DNA from: an uncultured Pelagibacteraceae bacterium
GTDB lineage: Bacteria; Pseudomonadota; Alphaproteobacteria; Pelagibacterales; Pelagibacteraceae
DNA length: 64,000 bases
Direction: 5' to 3'
Assembly (NCBI GenBank): GCA_902574035.1
Contig: CACGMC010000002.1
Coordinates: forward strand, 186,001-250,000
The translations under genes and the position numbers were made by a program. The notes under the pieces were generated by a model. That model did not search any database. It was not told where the DNA came from and was given only the letters and a program-made list of their open reading frames with translations. This document shows positions 1 through 8,970 of the stretch, piece by piece. Position 1 is the stretch's first letter, and every line of letters begins with the position of its first letter.

Positions 1-903
1 GCTTTTAATGCATTGAAATATTTAATCAATAAAAAAGGAGTTACAAAAGTATTAATTCATGATGTAGCGCGGCCTAATTTTTCATTAAAGTTACTAAATA
101 CAATAATTTCCAAAATAAAAAGTGCTAGAGCTGTTGTCCCAAAAATTAATATTTACGATGCAGTAAAGCAAAAAATTGAGTCGAGTTTAAATGAATATAT
201 TTTGGGAAAAAGTAGAGATAATTTATTTTTAACTCAAACACCACAAGCGTTTTATCTGAAAGAAATCTATAACTTGCATAAAATAAATGCAGCTAAGTAC
301 AAAGACGATGATATTTCTCTCTTTATGGATTTGAATAAAGTAAAGTTTATAGAAGGTGAAAAAAATAACTTTAAAATAACATGTTGGTCAGATTTTCAAA
401 ATTTAAAAAAAATCTTTATGTCAAAACAAAATATTGGGATTGGGTTTGATGTACATAGACTGGTACCCAACAGAAAACTTTACCTAGCTGGACTAAAAAT
501 TAAATCAAAGTTAGGAACACTTGGTCATTCTGATGGAGACCCTGTTCTTCATTCAATTACTGACGCTATTTTAGGTGCGTGCCAAATGGGAGATATTGGT
601 CAACTATTTTCTGATAAAAGTAAGAAATACAAGAATATAAGATCAACTATATTACTTCAAAAAGTAATAGAAAAAATAAAAGCAAAAAATTATTTCGTAA
701 ATAACATAGATATAAATATAATTACTCAAACACCTAAAATCAAAAATTTAAAAAACAAAATGATTAAAAATATTGCTAAGCTTTGTGAAACTACGAGCGA
801 CCGGATAAACATAAAAGGTAAAACAACAGAAAAGTTAGGTGTAATTGGGAAAGAAAAAGCTTTAGCATGTGAAGTCATTGCGTCGGTAATTAAGTATGAA
901 TAA
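1..903 (+). CDS. ispDF: IspDF bifunctional MEP-pathway enzyme, 5' end cut by window
   Basis: This is a fusion of 2-C-methyl-D-erythritol 4-phosphate cytidylyltransferase (IspD) and MECDP synthase (IspF), catalysing two steps of non-mevalonate isoprenoid synthesis in the cytosol. The frame is open to base 1, so the TTG start in the ORF track at 13 is not real and only the C-terminal part of IspD is visible (VLIHDVARP, QTPQAF). IspF begins near nucleotide 418 and shows the metal ligands in GFDVHR and GHSDGD and the GDIGQLFSD motif. It overlaps pgpA by 8 bp. The fused form is common in Alphaproteobacteria. The identity of both halves is clear. Confidence 0.95.
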   Translation, partial: AFNALKYLINKKGVTKVLIHDVARPNFSLKLLNTIISKIKSARAVVPKINIYDAVKQKIESSLNEYILGKSRDNLFLTQTPQAFYLKEIYNLHKINAAKYKDDDISLFMDLNKVKFIEGEKNNFKITCWSDFQNLKKIFMSKQNIGIGFDVHRLVPNRKLYLAGLKIKSKLGTLGHSDGDPVLHSITDAILGACQMGDIGQLFSDKSKKYKNIRSTILLQKVIEKIKAKNYFVNNIDINIITQTPKIKNLKNKMIKNIAKLCETTSDRINIKGKTTEKLGVIGKEKALACEVIASVIKYE

Positions 904-1417
904 GAATATAGGTATTCAGATATTAATATTGTTTGGATTAGGTAACGCTAAAAAAGCACCTGGGACTGTAGCATCGCTGGTTACATGTTTAGTTTATATT
1001 TTTTTATATTATCTGAATATAAAAGCTATCATACTTTTATTTTTATTAATTATAATTAGCGTTTATTCAATAATACTAATTGATAAACATATAAATAAAT
1101 TTAAAAATAAAGATCCTAAGGAAATAGTTATAGATGAGTTTATCGGTCAATCTATTCCAATGTTGTTTATTTATCATGTTGCACAAAAAGATTGGTTTAT
1201 TGTAAGACTGGATAGCGAGGATTTTTTTGTAATTTTAATTGCCTTTTTATCATTTAGATTTTTTGATATTAAAAAATTATATCCAATAGGCATCATTGAT
1301 AAAAAAATGAAAAATGGAATAGGTGTTGTTTTAGATGATGTGGTAGCAGGAATTTACTCTCTTATATTAGTTTTTTTGTACGCAAAAATATTTGATTGGC
1401 ATGGTTATGGTTTTTAA
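896..1417 (+). CDS. pgpA: Phosphatidylglycerophosphatase A
   Basis: A 173-residue membrane phosphatase that dephosphorylates phosphatidylglycerol phosphate to phosphatidylglycerol. The N-terminal GLGNAKKAPGTVASL and the acidic DEFIGQ motif are diagnostic of the PgpA family, and several hydrophobic segments follow. Length is typical. The start overlaps the end of ispDF by 8 bp, and the 3' end overlaps pncC, so the three genes are probably co-transcribed and translationally coupled. Confidence 0.92.
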   Translation: MNKNIGIQILILFGLGNAKKAPGTVASLVTCLVYIFLYYLNIKAIILLFLLIIISVYSIILIDKHINKFKNKDPKEIVIDEFIGQSIPMLFIYHVAQKDWFIVRLDSEDFFVILIAFLSFRFFDIKKLYPIGIIDKKMKNGIGVVLDDVVAGIYSLILVFLYAKIFDWHGYGF

Positions 1418-1880
1418 CAACTCTAAAAAAATTATATCTATTCTTAAAAAGAAAAAAATTAAGATAGCTGTAGCTGAGTCCTGCACTGGTGGAATGGTTT
1501 CAAGTGCTATTACTTCTGTAAGTGGTGCATCTAAAGTATTTACAATGGGTTTTGTCACTTACTCTAATCAAGCTAAAATAAGTATTTTGAAAGTACCTAA
1601 AAAAATTATTCAAAAACATGGCGCTGTTAGCGTTCAATGTTGTTTGTCCATGGTTAATAATTTAAGCAAAATTAGTAAAAGTAAGCTTTGCATTTCTGTA
1701 ACAGGTATAGCTGGTCCTAAAGGAGGATCAAAACAAAAACCAGTTGGGTTAGTTTATATTGGTATAAGGAAAGATAACATTGTTAAAGTAAATAGATATG
1801 TCTTTAAAAATCGAGGAAGAAATTATATTCAAAAGGCGGCGGTGAATAAGGCTTTAAAATTAACTTATAATTTTCTCTAA
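1401..1880 (+). CDS. pncC: Nicotinamide-nucleotide amidohydrolase, CinA C-terminal domain
   Basis: A stand-alone CinA C-terminal domain protein (PncC/YdeJ type) that deamidates NMN to nicotinate mononucleotide in NAD recycling. The family motifs AVAESCTGGM, the FVTYSN region and TGIAGPKGGSKQKPVG are visible. The ORF track begins at a TTG (1392); ATG codons at 1401 and 1407 are better starts, and 1401 is chosen here giving about 159 residues. It overlaps the end of pgpA by 17 bp. The 3' end overlaps the convergent small membrane gene by 21 bp, leaving no room for a classical terminator. Confidence 0.88.
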   Translation: MVMVFNNSKKIISILKKKKIKIAVAESCTGGMVSSAITSVSGASKVFTMGFVTYSNQAKISILKVPKKIIQKHGAVSVQCCLSMVNNLSKISKSKLCISVTGIAGPKGGSKQKPVGLVYIGIRKDNIVKVNRYVFKNRGRNYIQKAAVNKALKLTYNFL

Positions 1881-2153
1881 TATTTGAGCTGCCAAAATAT
1901 TTACCAAGAAGAAGATTGCTATCACGTCAATGTAAAGTATAAAAACTAATCTATTTCTGAACCTTCTTCTTCTAAGGATTTTCGGTTTATCAGGGCTAAA
2001 ATCCTCCTTTTTATTGGATTTAAAATCGTAAGAAAATTTCCAGTAATTTTTATCTGTTTCGTTCGGGTCTCCTGTGTTGAAATATTTAATATACTCTACT
2101 AAATACCACCAAATAACCAAAAAAATTATTATGAGAGATATGGTGCCGAACAT
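1860..2153 (-). CDS. Small two-helix membrane protein, unknown function
   Basis: A 97-residue protein that I do not recognise. A hydrophobic segment at residues 4-20 and a second at about 70-92 flank a charged central part with an arginine cluster (RRRRFRNR), which suggests a double-spanning inner-membrane protein. It follows ratA with a 1-bp overlap and converges on pncC with a 21-bp overlap. The tight coupling to ratA supports it being a real gene. No catalytic motif is visible. Confidence 0.6.
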   Translation of the reverse strand: MFGTISLIIIFLVIWWYLVEYIKYFNTGDPNETDKNYWKFSYDFKSNKKEDFSPDKPKILRRRRFRNRLVFILYIDVIAIFFLVNILAAQILEKIIS

Positions 2154-2596
2154 TATTTGTATAGCTCTAAAGCTCTTTTTTCAAAAGCATCTGCAATTTT
2201 GTTTAAACCAAAATTAAAAGATCTTTTCATTATTGCATTCAATAAATTATTTTTTAATTCAAAATCAATGTCAAACTCAAGTTGTGTAGAATTATTAATT
2301 TCTTTAAATTTCCATTCATTCTTTAAATGAGTAAGAGGACCTTCAATATTTGTAACTAAAATCTTATCTTTTTCTTTGTAATAATGAACCAAACTTGTGT
2401 AAGTTTCATTAATTATACTTTTACCAACTTTTAAATCAGCTTTTATCTCGACTAAATCACTGCTCTCTTTTCTTGTATAAACTTTGCCATTTAAACACCA
2501 AGGAACAAACTCAGGATATTTTTCAATATCGAGAACCATTTCAATCAATTGATTTTTTTTACAAGGAATAATCTTTTTTATTGATGCGGATGACAT
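2153..2596 (-). CDS. RatA/COQ10-like START-domain protein
   Basis: A 147-residue polyketide-cyclase/START-fold protein of the Coq10/RatA family. Alphaproteobacterial members are considered ubiquinone-binding helpers of respiration, while the E. coli RatA member was reported to affect ribosome association. The family signature is seen in [12 protein letters not shown] and in the C-terminal [17 protein letters not shown] helix. It lies directly behind lipA with a 19-bp overlap, the usual alphaproteobacterial arrangement. Which of the two roles applies cannot be told from sequence. Confidence 0.85.
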   Translation of the reverse strand: MSSASIKKIIPCKKNQLIEMVLDIEKYPEFVPWCLNGKVYTRKESSDLVEIKADLKVGKSIINETYTSLVHYYKEKDKILVTNIEGPLTHLKNEWKFKEINNSTQLEFDIDFELKNNLLNAIMKRSFNFGLNKIADAFEKRALELYK

Positions 2597-3525
2597 TCAA
2601 GCTGTCTATTTCTTGCGTCCTGTAGTTTTTTAAAATCTTCGTCAGCATGGTAGGAAGATCTGGTTAATGGTGAAGATGATACTAATAAAAAACCTTTTGT
2701 CTTTGCTATCATTTCAAACTCTTTGAATTCTTTTGGAGTATAATATCGAGATAAGGGATGGTGTTTGGTTGAAGGTTGTAGATATTGACCGATAGTAATA
2801 AAGTCTACTTCAGCAGATCTTAAATCATCCATAACTTGAATAACCTCATCTTTATTTTCTCCTAAACCAACCATGATCCCAGATTTAGTAAAAACTTTTT
2901 TATTAATTTTTTTTGCATTTTTAAGTAATTCTAATGAAGCAAAATATCTAGCTCCCGGCCTTACCTTTGTATAAAGTCTTGGAACAGTTTCAATATTGTG
3001 ATTAAAAACATCTAGATTAGCATCTAAAATTTTTTTATATGAGTCCCCTTTTCTTAAAAAATCTGGCGTTAAAACTTCTATGGATGTTTTGGGATTCATT
3101 TTTCGTGTAGATTCAACAACTTTATAAAAATGTTCTGAACCACCATCTTCTAAATCGTCTCTGTCGACAGATGTAATTACGACATGTTTTAAATTTAAGT
3201 TTTTTACTGCTTTAGCAATTTTCATAGGTTCAAAAATATCAAGAGCATTTGGTTTTCCAGTTTTAACATCACAGAAACCGCAAGCTCTAGTGCAAGTATC
3301 TCCCATTATCATAAAAGTAGCGTGCTTTTTGCTCCAACACTCTGTTATGTTAGGACAATTGGCTTCCTGGCATACTGTTACAAGATTATTTTGATTTACA
3401 ATTTTTTTAGTTTGAAAAAAAACTTGAGAGTCGACTATCTTAGATCTAATCCAGTATGGTTTTTTTTTAATTGGATTAATGGGTTTGTTAATTTTTTCTG
3501 GATGTCTTTTGTCTCTATCAATCAT
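2578..3525 (-). CDS. lipA: Lipoyl synthase
   Basis: A radical-SAM enzyme inserting two sulfurs into protein-bound octanoate to make lipoyl groups for 2-oxoacid dehydrogenases and the glycine cleavage system. The auxiliary cluster cysteines ([12 protein letters not shown]) and the radical-SAM CTRACGFC motif are intact, as is the C-terminal RSSYHADE that supplies the conserved serine. At 315 residues the length is normal. It overlaps ftsB by 4 bp and ratA by 19 bp. In many Alphaproteobacteria the pyruvate dehydrogenase genes lie upstream; here they do not. Confidence 0.96.
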   Translation of the reverse strand: MIDRDKRHPEKINKPINPIKKKPYWIRSKIVDSQVFFQTKKIVNQNNLVTVCQEANCPNITECWSKKHATFMIMGDTCTRACGFCDVKTGKPNALDIFEPMKIAKAVKNLNLKHVVITSVDRDDLEDGGSEHFYKVVESTRKMNPKTSIEVLTPDFLRKGDSYKKILDANLDVFNHNIETVPRLYTKVRPGARYFASLELLKNAKKINKKVFTKSGIMVGLGENKDEVIQVMDDLRSAEVDFITIGQYLQPSTKHHPLSRYYTPKEFKEFEMIAKTKGFLLVSSSPLTRSSYHADEDFKKLQDARNRQLECHPHQ

Positions 3526-3818
3526 TTTAGGGTTATTATAATTTCGTCCTTTTTTCCAAACTTTAACTTTTCTCTGTATAACTTATCAACATAATCTAAA
3601 TTTAGATTAGTTGATAAAAGCAGATTTTTTTTTTCAAATTCATTTAATTTTTCAGACAATAATTGTTCTCGTTCAACTAAATTTTGTTGTTTTTTTTTTT
3701 TCTCAAAATATGAGATCAAACCTCTTTCACCTCCAACCATATTTGTAGCTATGTACAACGTAAGTAAGATATTTAATAGCAGCAATTTCTTTTTTGTTAA
3801 AAAGTTAAAAAGTCTCAT
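3522..3818 (-). CDS. ftsB: FtsB/DivIC-like septum formation initiator
   Basis: A 98-residue bitopic membrane protein of the septum formation initiator family, which joins FtsL and FtsQ in the divisome. An N-terminal transmembrane segment (residues 12-28) is followed by a lysine/glutamate-rich coiled coil (about 35-75) and a short C-terminal part with the [12 protein letters not shown] motif typical of the family. It sits between eno and lipA, and the eno-ftsB linkage is common in Alphaproteobacteria and strengthens the call. Confidence 0.85.
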   Translation of the reverse strand: MRLFNFLTKKKLLLLNILLTLYIATNMVGGERGLISYFEKKKKQQNLVEREQLLSEKLNEFEKKNLLLSTNLNLDYVDKLYREKLKFGKKDEIIITLK

Positions 3819-3820
3819 AT

Positions 3821-5032
3821 TTAAATTTTAGCCATTTCTAGCTGATTTCCAAGCCTCTCTTCTATTCTCAAAAGCCTATTATATTTAGCAACCCTCTCTG
3901 ATCTAGCCAAAGAACCTGTTTTAATTTGAGAAGAATTAGTCGCAACTGCTAAATCAGCAATAAAAGTATCTTCTGAGTCGCCAGATCTATGAGAAATTAT
4001 GGTTTTAAAATTGTTATCTTTGGCAAGTTTTATTGTTTCAAGTGTTTCACTTACAGTTCCTATTTGATTTGGTTTGATTAGAATAGTGTTAGCAGATTTT
4101 TCTTTAATTCCTTTTTCTAGTCTTTTTTTATTAGTAACAAATAAATCATCTCCGACAATTTGAGCTTTTATTTTCCTGGTTAAATTCTTCCAATTATCCC
4201 AGTCGTCTTCTGAAAAAGGATCTTCAATAGATTTAATTGGGTATTTTTTTACAAGATCTAAAAAATATTGAACGTTTTTTGGAGTCTTAAGCTCATTTGC
4301 GGCTACATCTAAACAAATTGATACATCTTTGCCTGGTTCAAATCCTGATGCAGATATTGAATTTATAATAACTTCTATAGCCTCTTCATCAGATTTTAGA
4401 GAAGGCGCAAATCCCCCCTCGTCACCTACGCTAGTAGAAATTTTTTTACTTTCAAGATCTTTTTTTAAATTTTGAATAACCAAGAAGGACATTTGCATAC
4501 ATTCTTTGAAATTTTTTGCTCCATCTGGTCTAATCATAAATTCTTGAATTTCTAGTGAATTATTAGCGTGGGCACCTCCATTAATGATATTCATTAAAGG
4601 GTAAGGCATACATAAAGGTGTATTTTCATTTTTAATATATTCATATATTTCCTTTCTTGAAAATTTTGCAGCAGCTTTTAAATTTGCAATTGAAACTGCT
4701 AAAATAGAATTTGCACCTAGGTTTGACTTATTTTCTGTGCCATCTAAACTTATTAAAATTTTGTCAATCTCACTTTGATTTGTTGAATCTTTGTTTTGTA
4801 ATGCTTTAGAAATTTTATCATTTATGTTTTTTACAGCGTCAAAAACACTTTTATTCAAATAATCATTATTTTTATCTCTTAGTTCATGAGCTTCATAGCG
4901 ACCTGTTGAAGCTCCAGATGGTACTATTGAAATACCAACTGTCTCATCTTGTAAAATAATCTCGGCCTCAACTGTAGGGTTGCCTCTGCTATCAAAGACT
5001 TGTCTGCCTTTTACATTTATAATTTTTGACAT
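3821..5032 (-). CDS. eno: Enolase
   Basis: This enzyme interconverts 2-phosphoglycerate and phosphoenolpyruvate. Active-site motifs are all present: GASTGRYEA, GGAHANN, GDEGGFAP, the metal ligands in CLDVAANE, IEDPFSEDDW and GDD, ILIKPNQIGT and SHRSGDSEDT. The protein is 403 residues, about 20-30 shorter than most bacterial enolases; the loop after the CLDVAANE metal ligand looks trimmed and the C-terminus ends soon after the RIEERLG motif. The start overlaps the stop of the secreted small protein by one base (TAATG). Confidence 0.97.
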   Translation of the reverse strand: MSKIINVKGRQVFDSRGNPTVEAEIILQDETVGISIVPSGASTGRYEAHELRDKNNDYLNKSVFDAVKNINDKISKALQNKDSTNQSEIDKILISLDGTENKSNLGANSILAVSIANLKAAAKFSRKEIYEYIKNENTPLCMPYPLMNIINGGAHANNSLEIQEFMIRPDGAKNFKECMQMSFLVIQNLKKDLESKKISTSVGDEGGFAPSLKSDEEAIEVIINSISASGFEPGKDVSICLDVAANELKTPKNVQYFLDLVKKYPIKSIEDPFSEDDWDNWKNLTRKIKAQIVGDDLFVTNKKRLEKGIKEKSANTILIKPNQIGTVSETLETIKLAKDNNFKTIISHRSGDSEDTFIADLAVATNSSQIKTGSLARSERVAKYNRLLRIEERLGNQLEMAKI

Positions 5033-5376
5033 TATTTAACTATGCATTTTCCCTCTATGATATCTGTAGAATCTTGATATTCCAAACCAACCATAACAAA
5101 TGAACTATTTTTTTTATCTAAAACTCTTAAAAAAGCCATCTTATCATTACCTATATTATTATACAGATGAATAAAATCTCTTGTCTCATTTACAATTTCT
5201 ATTTTGAAATCAGAAACTTTACCATCATATACTCTGCTAAAATGATTACGACCAACTCTAGTTACTTCCATTGTTCTGCTTTCATTATTAAAACTATATA
5301 TACAACTCCAAGTTTCAGCTTGCAATTTTGTAGTATAGGTTAAAATTAAAATAATAATTGTTAAAAGTATTTTCAC
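5032..5376 (-). CDS. Small exported protein, unknown function
   Basis: A 114-residue protein with a clear signal peptide (residues 1-20, cleavage probably after LQA) and a mature part of about 94 residues rich in beta-prone stretches, with two cysteines (TWSCIY and GKCIVK) that could form a disulfide in the periplasm. I do not recognise the family. It is squeezed between kdsA (4-bp overlap) and eno (1-bp overlap), so it is translated as part of this operon. Confidence 0.65.
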   Translation of the reverse strand: MKILLTIIILILTYTTKLQAETWSCIYSFNNESRTMEVTRVGRNHFSRVYDGKVSDFKIEIVNETRDFIHLYNNIGNDKMAFLRVLDKKNSSFVMVGLEYQDSTDIIEGKCIVK

Positions 5377-6194
5377 TTAATTTGTTTATCTATGTCTTTT
5401 AATTTTTTTAATAAATTTTTCATTTCTTTTAAAGGAACCATGTTTGGTCCATCTGAAGGAGCATTATCTGGATCTTCGTGAGTTTCTATAAATATTGCGC
5501 CAACTCCAACTGCAATTGCAGCTCGTGCTAAATGAGGGACAAATTCTCTTTGTCCTCCGCTTTTTTCACCCATCCCTCCAGGTTGTTGAACTGAGTGAGT
5601 TGCGTCAAAAATAATTGGAAAACCAAATTTTGACATTATTGGTATAGCTCTCATATCTGAAACAAGAGTATTATATCCAAAACTAGCTCCTCTCTCTGTT
5701 ATTAGAATATTTTTATTCCCTGAGTCTTCTATTTTTTTTATAACATTGGCTATATCCCAGGGAGCTAAAAATTGTCCTTTTTTAACATTGATTATTTTTT
5801 CTGTTTTTGCTGCAGCTATTAACAAATCTGTTTGTCTGCATAAAAATGCTGGAATTTGTAAAACATCTACATGTTTTGCTACTATTGAACATTGCTCTGC
5901 TGTGTGGACGTCAGTCAAAACTGGCACACCCACTTCTTTTCTTAATTTGTCAAAAATAGGTAAAGATTTTTCTAATCCCAAACCTCTTTTTCCTTTTAAA
6001 CTTGTTCTGTTGGCTTTATCAAAAGATGTTTTATAAATGAGATTAATACCTAAATCATTCGTAATTTTTTTTAATTCGGTAGATATTTTTATTGCATGTG
6101 TCTCACTTTCAAGCTGACATGGGCCGGCTATTAAAGTGAAAGGTTTGTCATTCCCTATTTCAAAATTATTACATTTAACTTTATGATTTATCAT
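5373..6194 (-). CDS. kdsA: 3-deoxy-8-phosphooctulonate synthase
   Basis: This enzyme condenses phosphoenolpyruvate with arabinose 5-phosphate to KDO-8-phosphate, the precursor of the inner core of lipopolysaccharide. The family motifs [20 protein letters not shown], the TDVHTAEQC stretch, [10 protein letters not shown] and [11 protein letters not shown] are visible. At 273 residues it is full length. It overlaps pyrG by 4 bp upstream, a widespread pyrG-kdsA-eno arrangement, and is consistent with the lpx genes elsewhere in the window. Confidence 0.96.
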   Translation of the reverse strand: MINHKVKCNNFEIGNDKPFTLIAGPCQLESETHAIKISTELKKITNDLGINLIYKTSFDKANRTSLKGKRGLGLEKSLPIFDKLRKEVGVPVLTDVHTAEQCSIVAKHVDVLQIPAFLCRQTDLLIAAAKTEKIINVKKGQFLAPWDIANVIKKIEDSGNKNILITERGASFGYNTLVSDMRAIPIMSKFGFPIIFDATHSVQQPGGMGEKSGGQREFVPHLARAAIAVGVGAIFIETHEDPDNAPSDGPNMVPLKEMKNLLKKLKDIDKQIK

Positions 6195-7813
6195 TTTTTT
6201 GAATAAATTTTTGCAGCTTTTATAAACGACGAGAATAATGGATGCGGAGTTAAAGGTCTAGATTTAAATTCAGGATGAAACTGAACTCCGATGAACCATG
6301 GATGATCATTTAATTCAATTATTTCTGGTAGTTTATTATCCGGAGATAAACCTGAAAAAATCATACCTTTATTTTCAAAGTCCTCTTTATAATTAATATT
6401 AACTTCATATCTGTGACGATGTCTTTCATTTATTTTTAAAGAATTATATATTTTACTTACCTTTGTGTCTTTTTTAAGTCTTGCTTCATAACTACCTAAA
6501 CGCATAGTCCCACCCAAATTTTTATCAGAACCTTTCATTAATTTTCCATCTTTTGTCCATTCACTCATCAGGCCAACAACAGAAGCTTTGGAAGGGCCAA
6601 ATTCGCTTGAAGTTGCATTTTTAATATTTAGCTTGTTTCTAGCAAATTCAATTACAGCCATTTGCATTCCGAAACATATACCTAAAAAAGGAATATTGTT
6701 TTTTCTTGCAAAATTAATAGCTGCTATTTTTCCTTCAGTGCCTCTTTTACCAAAACCACCTGGTATAAGAATGCCTGATGCATTTTTAAATTTATTCTTA
6801 ATCTCAACTGGTTTTAATTTATCGGATTCTATTCTAATCAAATTCACTTTTAAATTATTATCAATACCACCATGTGTTAAAGCTTCATCCAAAGATTTAT
6901 AAGCGTCTTTTAATTCAACATATTTTCCTATGATTGCAATATGAACAATTTTTTTAGCTTTTAGAACAAGATTAGTAATTTTTTTCCAAGGTTTAAGATT
7001 AACTTTGCTTTTTGATTTAATCTTAAAATATTTTAAAACTCTTTCGTCTAATTTTTCTTTATTGAAACTTATCGGTGCTTCATAAATAGTTTTAACATCG
7101 ACTGTTTCTATAACATCTTCAATTGCCACATTACAAAATAGAGAAATTTTCTTTCTTTGATCTAATGGGATAGTTCTCTCAGATCTACAAATTATTATAT
7201 CAGGTTGGATACCAATGCTTCTTAGTTCTTTTACGGAGTGTTGAGTCGGTTTTGTTTTTATTTCATCTGAAGCCTTCATATACGGAACTAAAGTTAAATG
7301 TATAAATAAGGTGTTTTTCCTTCCTATCTCATTGGAAAACTGTCTAATAGCTTCTAAGAATGGAAGACTCTCAATATCACCAACTGTTCCACCAATCTCA
7401 CAAATTACAAAATCTTCTTTTGAAACGTCATTTTTAATAAACTCTTTTATTCTATTTGTAATATGCGGGATGACTTGAACAGTTTTGCCTAAGTATTTGC
7501 CTTGACGCTCTCTTTTAAGAACATCATTATAGATTTTTCCCGTTGTAATATTGTCAGATTTTTTTGCAGATATACCAGAAAATCTTTCATAATGCCCTAA
7601 GTCCAAATCAGTTTCGGCTCCATCATTTGTTACATAAACTTCACCGTGTTGAAATGGACTCATAGTTCCTGGATCTACATTTAAATAAGGGTCTAATTTT
7701 CTAATTCTTACTTTATAGCCTCTTGATTGTAATAAATAAGCTAGTGAAGCTGAAGATAATCCTTTTCCTAAAGATGAAACCACGCCGCCAGTAACGAAAA
7801 TATATCGCGCCAT
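6191..7813 (-). CDS. pyrG: CTP synthase
   Basis: This enzyme aminates UTP to CTP using glutamine. The 540-residue protein has the N-terminal synthetase domain ([17 protein letters not shown], residues 8-24) and a C-terminal class I glutamine amidotransferase domain with the nucleophile in GICFGMQM and the histidine/glutamate pair in [11 protein letters not shown]. Length is normal. It is separated from secG by 41 bp and overlaps kdsA by 4 bp. Confidence 0.97.
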   Translation of the reverse strand: MARYIFVTGGVVSSLGKGLSSASLAYLLQSRGYKVRIRKLDPYLNVDPGTMSPFQHGEVYVTNDGAETDLDLGHYERFSGISAKKSDNITTGKIYNDVLKRERQGKYLGKTVQVIPHITNRIKEFIKNDVSKEDFVICEIGGTVGDIESLPFLEAIRQFSNEIGRKNTLFIHLTLVPYMKASDEIKTKPTQHSVKELRSIGIQPDIIICRSERTIPLDQRKKISLFCNVAIEDVIETVDVKTIYEAPISFNKEKLDERVLKYFKIKSKSKVNLKPWKKITNLVLKAKKIVHIAIIGKYVELKDAYKSLDEALTHGGIDNNLKVNLIRIESDKLKPVEIKNKFKNASGILIPGGFGKRGTEGKIAAINFARKNNIPFLGICFGMQMAVIEFARNKLNIKNATSSEFGPSKASVVGLMSEWTKDGKLMKGSDKNLGGTMRLGSYEARLKKDTKVSKIYNSLKINERHRHRYEVNINYKEDFENKGMIFSGLSPDNKLPEIIELNDHPWFIGVQFHPEFKSRPLTPHPLFSSFIKAAKIYSKK

Positions 7814-7854
7814 GGAAGTATGTTATATCTGATAATTGTGTTAAAAAAAAGTTT

Positions 7855-8157
7855 TTATTTATTAGACTCTGGTATTTGAGGTAAGTCTGTGTCCTTGTTC
7901 TCTTCAAGTTCTAAAACAGACTGAGTTTTACGAATTTCATCTCTGTTGATTGCTACTAAAACTATACTGCAAATTATAAATAAAGACGCGATTATTGTGG
8001 TTAATTTTGTTAAAAAAGTACTTACTGATCTTGATGACGTGAAATTGTCTTGTGAAACACCTAGTCCAAGAGCTCCACCTTCAGATCTTTGCAATAAAAC
8101 TACAACAACTAAAATTATTGCTAAGATAATATTTACCACAACAAAAATATTTTCCAT
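7855..8157 (-). CDS. secG: Protein translocase subunit SecG
   Basis: A 100-residue inner-membrane component of the SecYEG channel. Two transmembrane segments (about residues 3-21 and 51-67) flank the conserved cytoplasmic loop QRSEGGALGLG, and a polar acidic tail follows. It lies 5 bp downstream of tpiA and upstream of pyrG; the tpiA-secG-pyrG order is conserved in many Alphaproteobacteria. Confidence 0.92.
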   Translation of the reverse strand: MENIFVVVNIILAIILVVVVLLQRSEGGALGLGVSQDNFTSSRSVSTFLTKLTTIIASLFIICSIVLVAINRDEIRKTQSVLELEENKDTDLPQIPESNK

Positions 8158-8162
8158 GATGC

Positions 8163-8906
8163 TTATCTATAGTAATTTTTTATTATATCAATAAATTTTT
8201 TTGAGGATTTTGATGCTCCCCCTATCAAGAAACCGTCAATTTCTTTAATTTCTTTAAAAATACCAGCATTCTTTCCATCTACTGATCCTCCATATAATAA
8301 AGGTGGACTTTTTTTTCTAAAGATTTTTTTTAATATCTTTTTTATATGAAGGACGGTTTTATTTAATTCGTTTAATTTGGGTATTTTACCAGTTCCAATA
8401 GACCAAATTGGTTCATATGCAACGATAATATTATTTTTATTAAATTTTTTATCTAAAACTTTTGTTAATTGTCTTTTTAATACGCTTAAAGTTTTTTTAT
8501 TTCTTTTTTGAATTTTGTTTTCTCCTATACAAAAAACTACTTTAAGTTTATTTCTTAAAGCAAGCTCGACTTTGTTTTTCAAGATTGTATCATTGTCTCC
8601 CTCAGATCTATTGTCAGAATGGCCCACTAAGGTATATTTAGCTCCAACGGTTCTTAACATGTAGGGACTTACAGCTGCTGTATTTGATGAAAATTTATCT
8701 TTTTGATAACAATTTTGTGAGCCTATATTTATTTTTTTTTTTTTAAAATATCTAGAATATGATTGTATCAGTGTGTAAGGGGGTGTAAAAACAACTTTAT
8801 ACTTACTTCGATTTTTATCTTTCGTGTAAAAGGAATTTATCTTATTAAGTATATTAATAGATTTAGGAATTCCAAACATTTTCCAATTTCCTATAAAATA
8901 TTTCAT
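8163..8906 (-). CDS. tpiA: Triosephosphate isomerase with altered GHSERR motif
   Basis: This enzyme interconverts dihydroxyacetone phosphate and glyceraldehyde 3-phosphate. The 247-residue protein has the N-terminal FIGNWKM with the catalytic lysine, the catalytic glutamate in VAYEPIWSIGTGK and the phosphate-binding YGGSV. The catalytic histidine motif reads GHSDNRSEG in place of the very conserved GHSERR, changing two normally fixed residues. It is the first gene of the minus-strand group and diverges from the PpiD-like gene across 64 bp. Confidence 0.95.
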   Translation of the reverse strand: MKYFIGNWKMFGIPKSINILNKINSFYTKDKNRSKYKVVFTPPYTLIQSYSRYFKKKKINIGSQNCYQKDKFSSNTAAVSPYMLRTVGAKYTLVGHSDNRSEGDNDTILKNKVELALRNKLKVVFCIGENKIQKRNKKTLSVLKRQLTKVLDKKFNKNNIIVAYEPIWSIGTGKIPKLNELNKTVLHIKKILKKIFRKKSPPLLYGGSVDGKNAGIFKEIKEIDGFLIGGASKSSKKFIDIIKNYYR

Positions 8907-8970
8907 GATATTTTTATATTGAGTTTGATCTATTCGAATTAATAATTTATTAATTATTTAAAATAATAAT
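8907..8970. promoter_or_regulatory. Divergent promoter region tpiA / ppiD-like gene
   Basis: These 64 bp are nearly pure A/T and separate two divergent start codons, so they must hold both promoters. On the plus strand TTGATC followed 17 bases later by TATTAA is a possible sigma-70 pair. On the minus strand a TATAAA-like -10 lies close to tpiA. In DNA this AT-rich such matches are weak evidence. No good Shine-Dalgarno precedes either start. Confidence 0.35.

Noticed and set aside
3322-3594. Plus-strand ORF of 90 codons opposite lipA and ftsB
   Set aside because: It lies on the complement of two well-supported genes, has no family resemblance and no promoter; it is a shadow frame, as are the other short opposite-strand ORFs of the track.
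7814-7854. Rho-independent terminator between secG and pyrG
   Set aside because: There is a run of T/A but no stable GC-containing stem; in this base composition such runs are common.
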